A DNA stretch of 64,000 nucleotides from Carallia brachiata. Taxonomy: Eukaryota; Streptophyta; Magnoliopsida; Malpighiales; Rhizophoraceae. The stretch covers positions 572,631 through 636,630 of the forward strand of contig JADCRB010000003.1 in the NCBI GenBank assembly GCA_021464245.1, given 5' to 3'. Of this stretch, positions 63,248 through 64,000 are shown one piece after another. The translations under genes and the position numbers were made by a program. Under the pieces are notes generated by a model, which ran no database searches, was not told the DNA's origin, and saw only the letters and a program-made list of their open reading frames with translations. Every line of letters starts with the position of its first letter. The stretch's first letter is position 1.

Positions 63248-64000
63248 CAAATACATCCTAAAATCATTGAAATACTACATATTTATTACCACATTTTCTT
63301 CATTTTTCCCCGCATAGAAAGCACAAACTGTATATTTTTTCAATTTTTCCTAAATTCAGGTGAAGAAAAAAAAAATTAGCTAAATACGCGCGTTTTTAGA
63401 GCCTATTTGGATGTATTGTTATTCGGTTTCAATTAACTAATACTTGCATAGAAGATGACTTAAATTTAATAAAAATTAAAAGTTTAAAAATAATTTTAAA
63501 TTTTAAAAATATTTAATACTAAAAGTATTAAAGTTTATTCAGTTTTATTATATTACGTGAAAACTATAATACACGAACTTGGTCTGGGCTATATGCTTCA
63601 CATGTGAGAAGATGGTGTTTGACTGTGTTATTTTTTTTTATTTAATTTTTATGTATATATGCAGAAAAAGATCGGAAAATTGAGGTTGGTACTGCATTTC
63701 ATGTAATGATCAATGTAATGATATTATTTTTTAAACTTTTTTAAAAAGATTTTTACCACGCATATTATTTAAAATTTATATTTTAAATTTTAATATAAGA
63801 TGCTCATTTATATTTAAATTTTAATTTTATAAAAAAAATAATATAATAATATTCTCAGTATGTAATATGTTTTGAGAAAAAAAAAATTTATCATAAGTAT
63901 ATTAATTATCAGATTAATAAGTTAAAAACGATATTTTACTGTTATTGCTATTTATCTAAATATTACATGACCAAGCGTGATTTCTCAAAATATTTACAAT
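63248..64000. other. AT-rich intergenic DNA; no gene
   Basis: Nothing recognisable apart from poly-A/T runs and short inverted AT tracts. Confidence 0.5.

Noticed and set aside
1..64000. CRISPR arrays, bacterial operons, phage or defence systems
   Set aside because: The genes have plant introns and plant families throughout, and no regularly spaced repeat array was seen.

Overview
This is plant nuclear DNA, almost certainly from a eudicot. It is AT-rich, its genes have many short exons with GT-AG introns, and between them lie MITEs, SINEs, LINE remnants and simple repeats. The species cannot be fixed from the sequence.

Eight protein-coding genes can be built exon by exon. From left to right they are: an FCS-like zinc-finger (FLZ) gene (+, 1742-2660); a three-RRM oligouridylate-binding protein of the UBP1 type (-, 6000-10965); a JAZ/TIFY10-type jasmonate repressor (-, 14088-16976); a membrane-anchored GH28 polygalacturonase-like protein (-, 25996-30724); an LHCA6-like chlorophyll a/b-binding protein (+, 35146-36946); mitochondrial COQ9 (+, 37936-39984); an IGT/LAZY-DRO1 gravitropism gene (-, 43592-44790); and a VIT/VWA inter-alpha-trypsin heavy-chain-like protein (-, 53119-58860). 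A decayed trichome-birefringence-like (TBL) acetyltransferase relic lies at about 61090-62160 (-). From memory, this order matches one stretch of Arabidopsis chromosome 1 (about AT1G19110 to AT1G19200), with the UBP1 and second JAZ/LAZY copies in the sister block near AT1G17370-AT1G17400. The genes do not form a pathway or operon; they are an old conserved neighbourhood.

The gaps hold mobile DNA. The main items are a roughly 1 kb retroposed insertion with an 18-bp perfect target duplication just downstream of UBP1 (4857-5925); several terminal-inverted-repeat elements (11246-11740, 12317-13014, 20397-20902, 21607-22239, 41074-41730, 62476-63247); a truncated LINE (24302-25197); an Au-type SINE in a GH28 intron (27227-27391); two copies of another tRNA-like SINE (about 30126-30225 and 52752-52870); and a duplicated repeat mosaic at 32370-34935.

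The most important observation for anyone using this annotation is that five of the eight genes (FLZ, GH28, LHCA6, LAZY, VWA) carry one- or two-base indels that break otherwise well-formed reading frames, at least ten in all, while UBP1, JAZ and COQ9 are intact to the base. In each broken gene, restoring the indels makes the total coding length a multiple of three. Uncorrected long-read assembly errors are the likeliest cause, but real decay, especially of the LAZY gene, cannot be excluded. I found no convincing novel multi-gene system.
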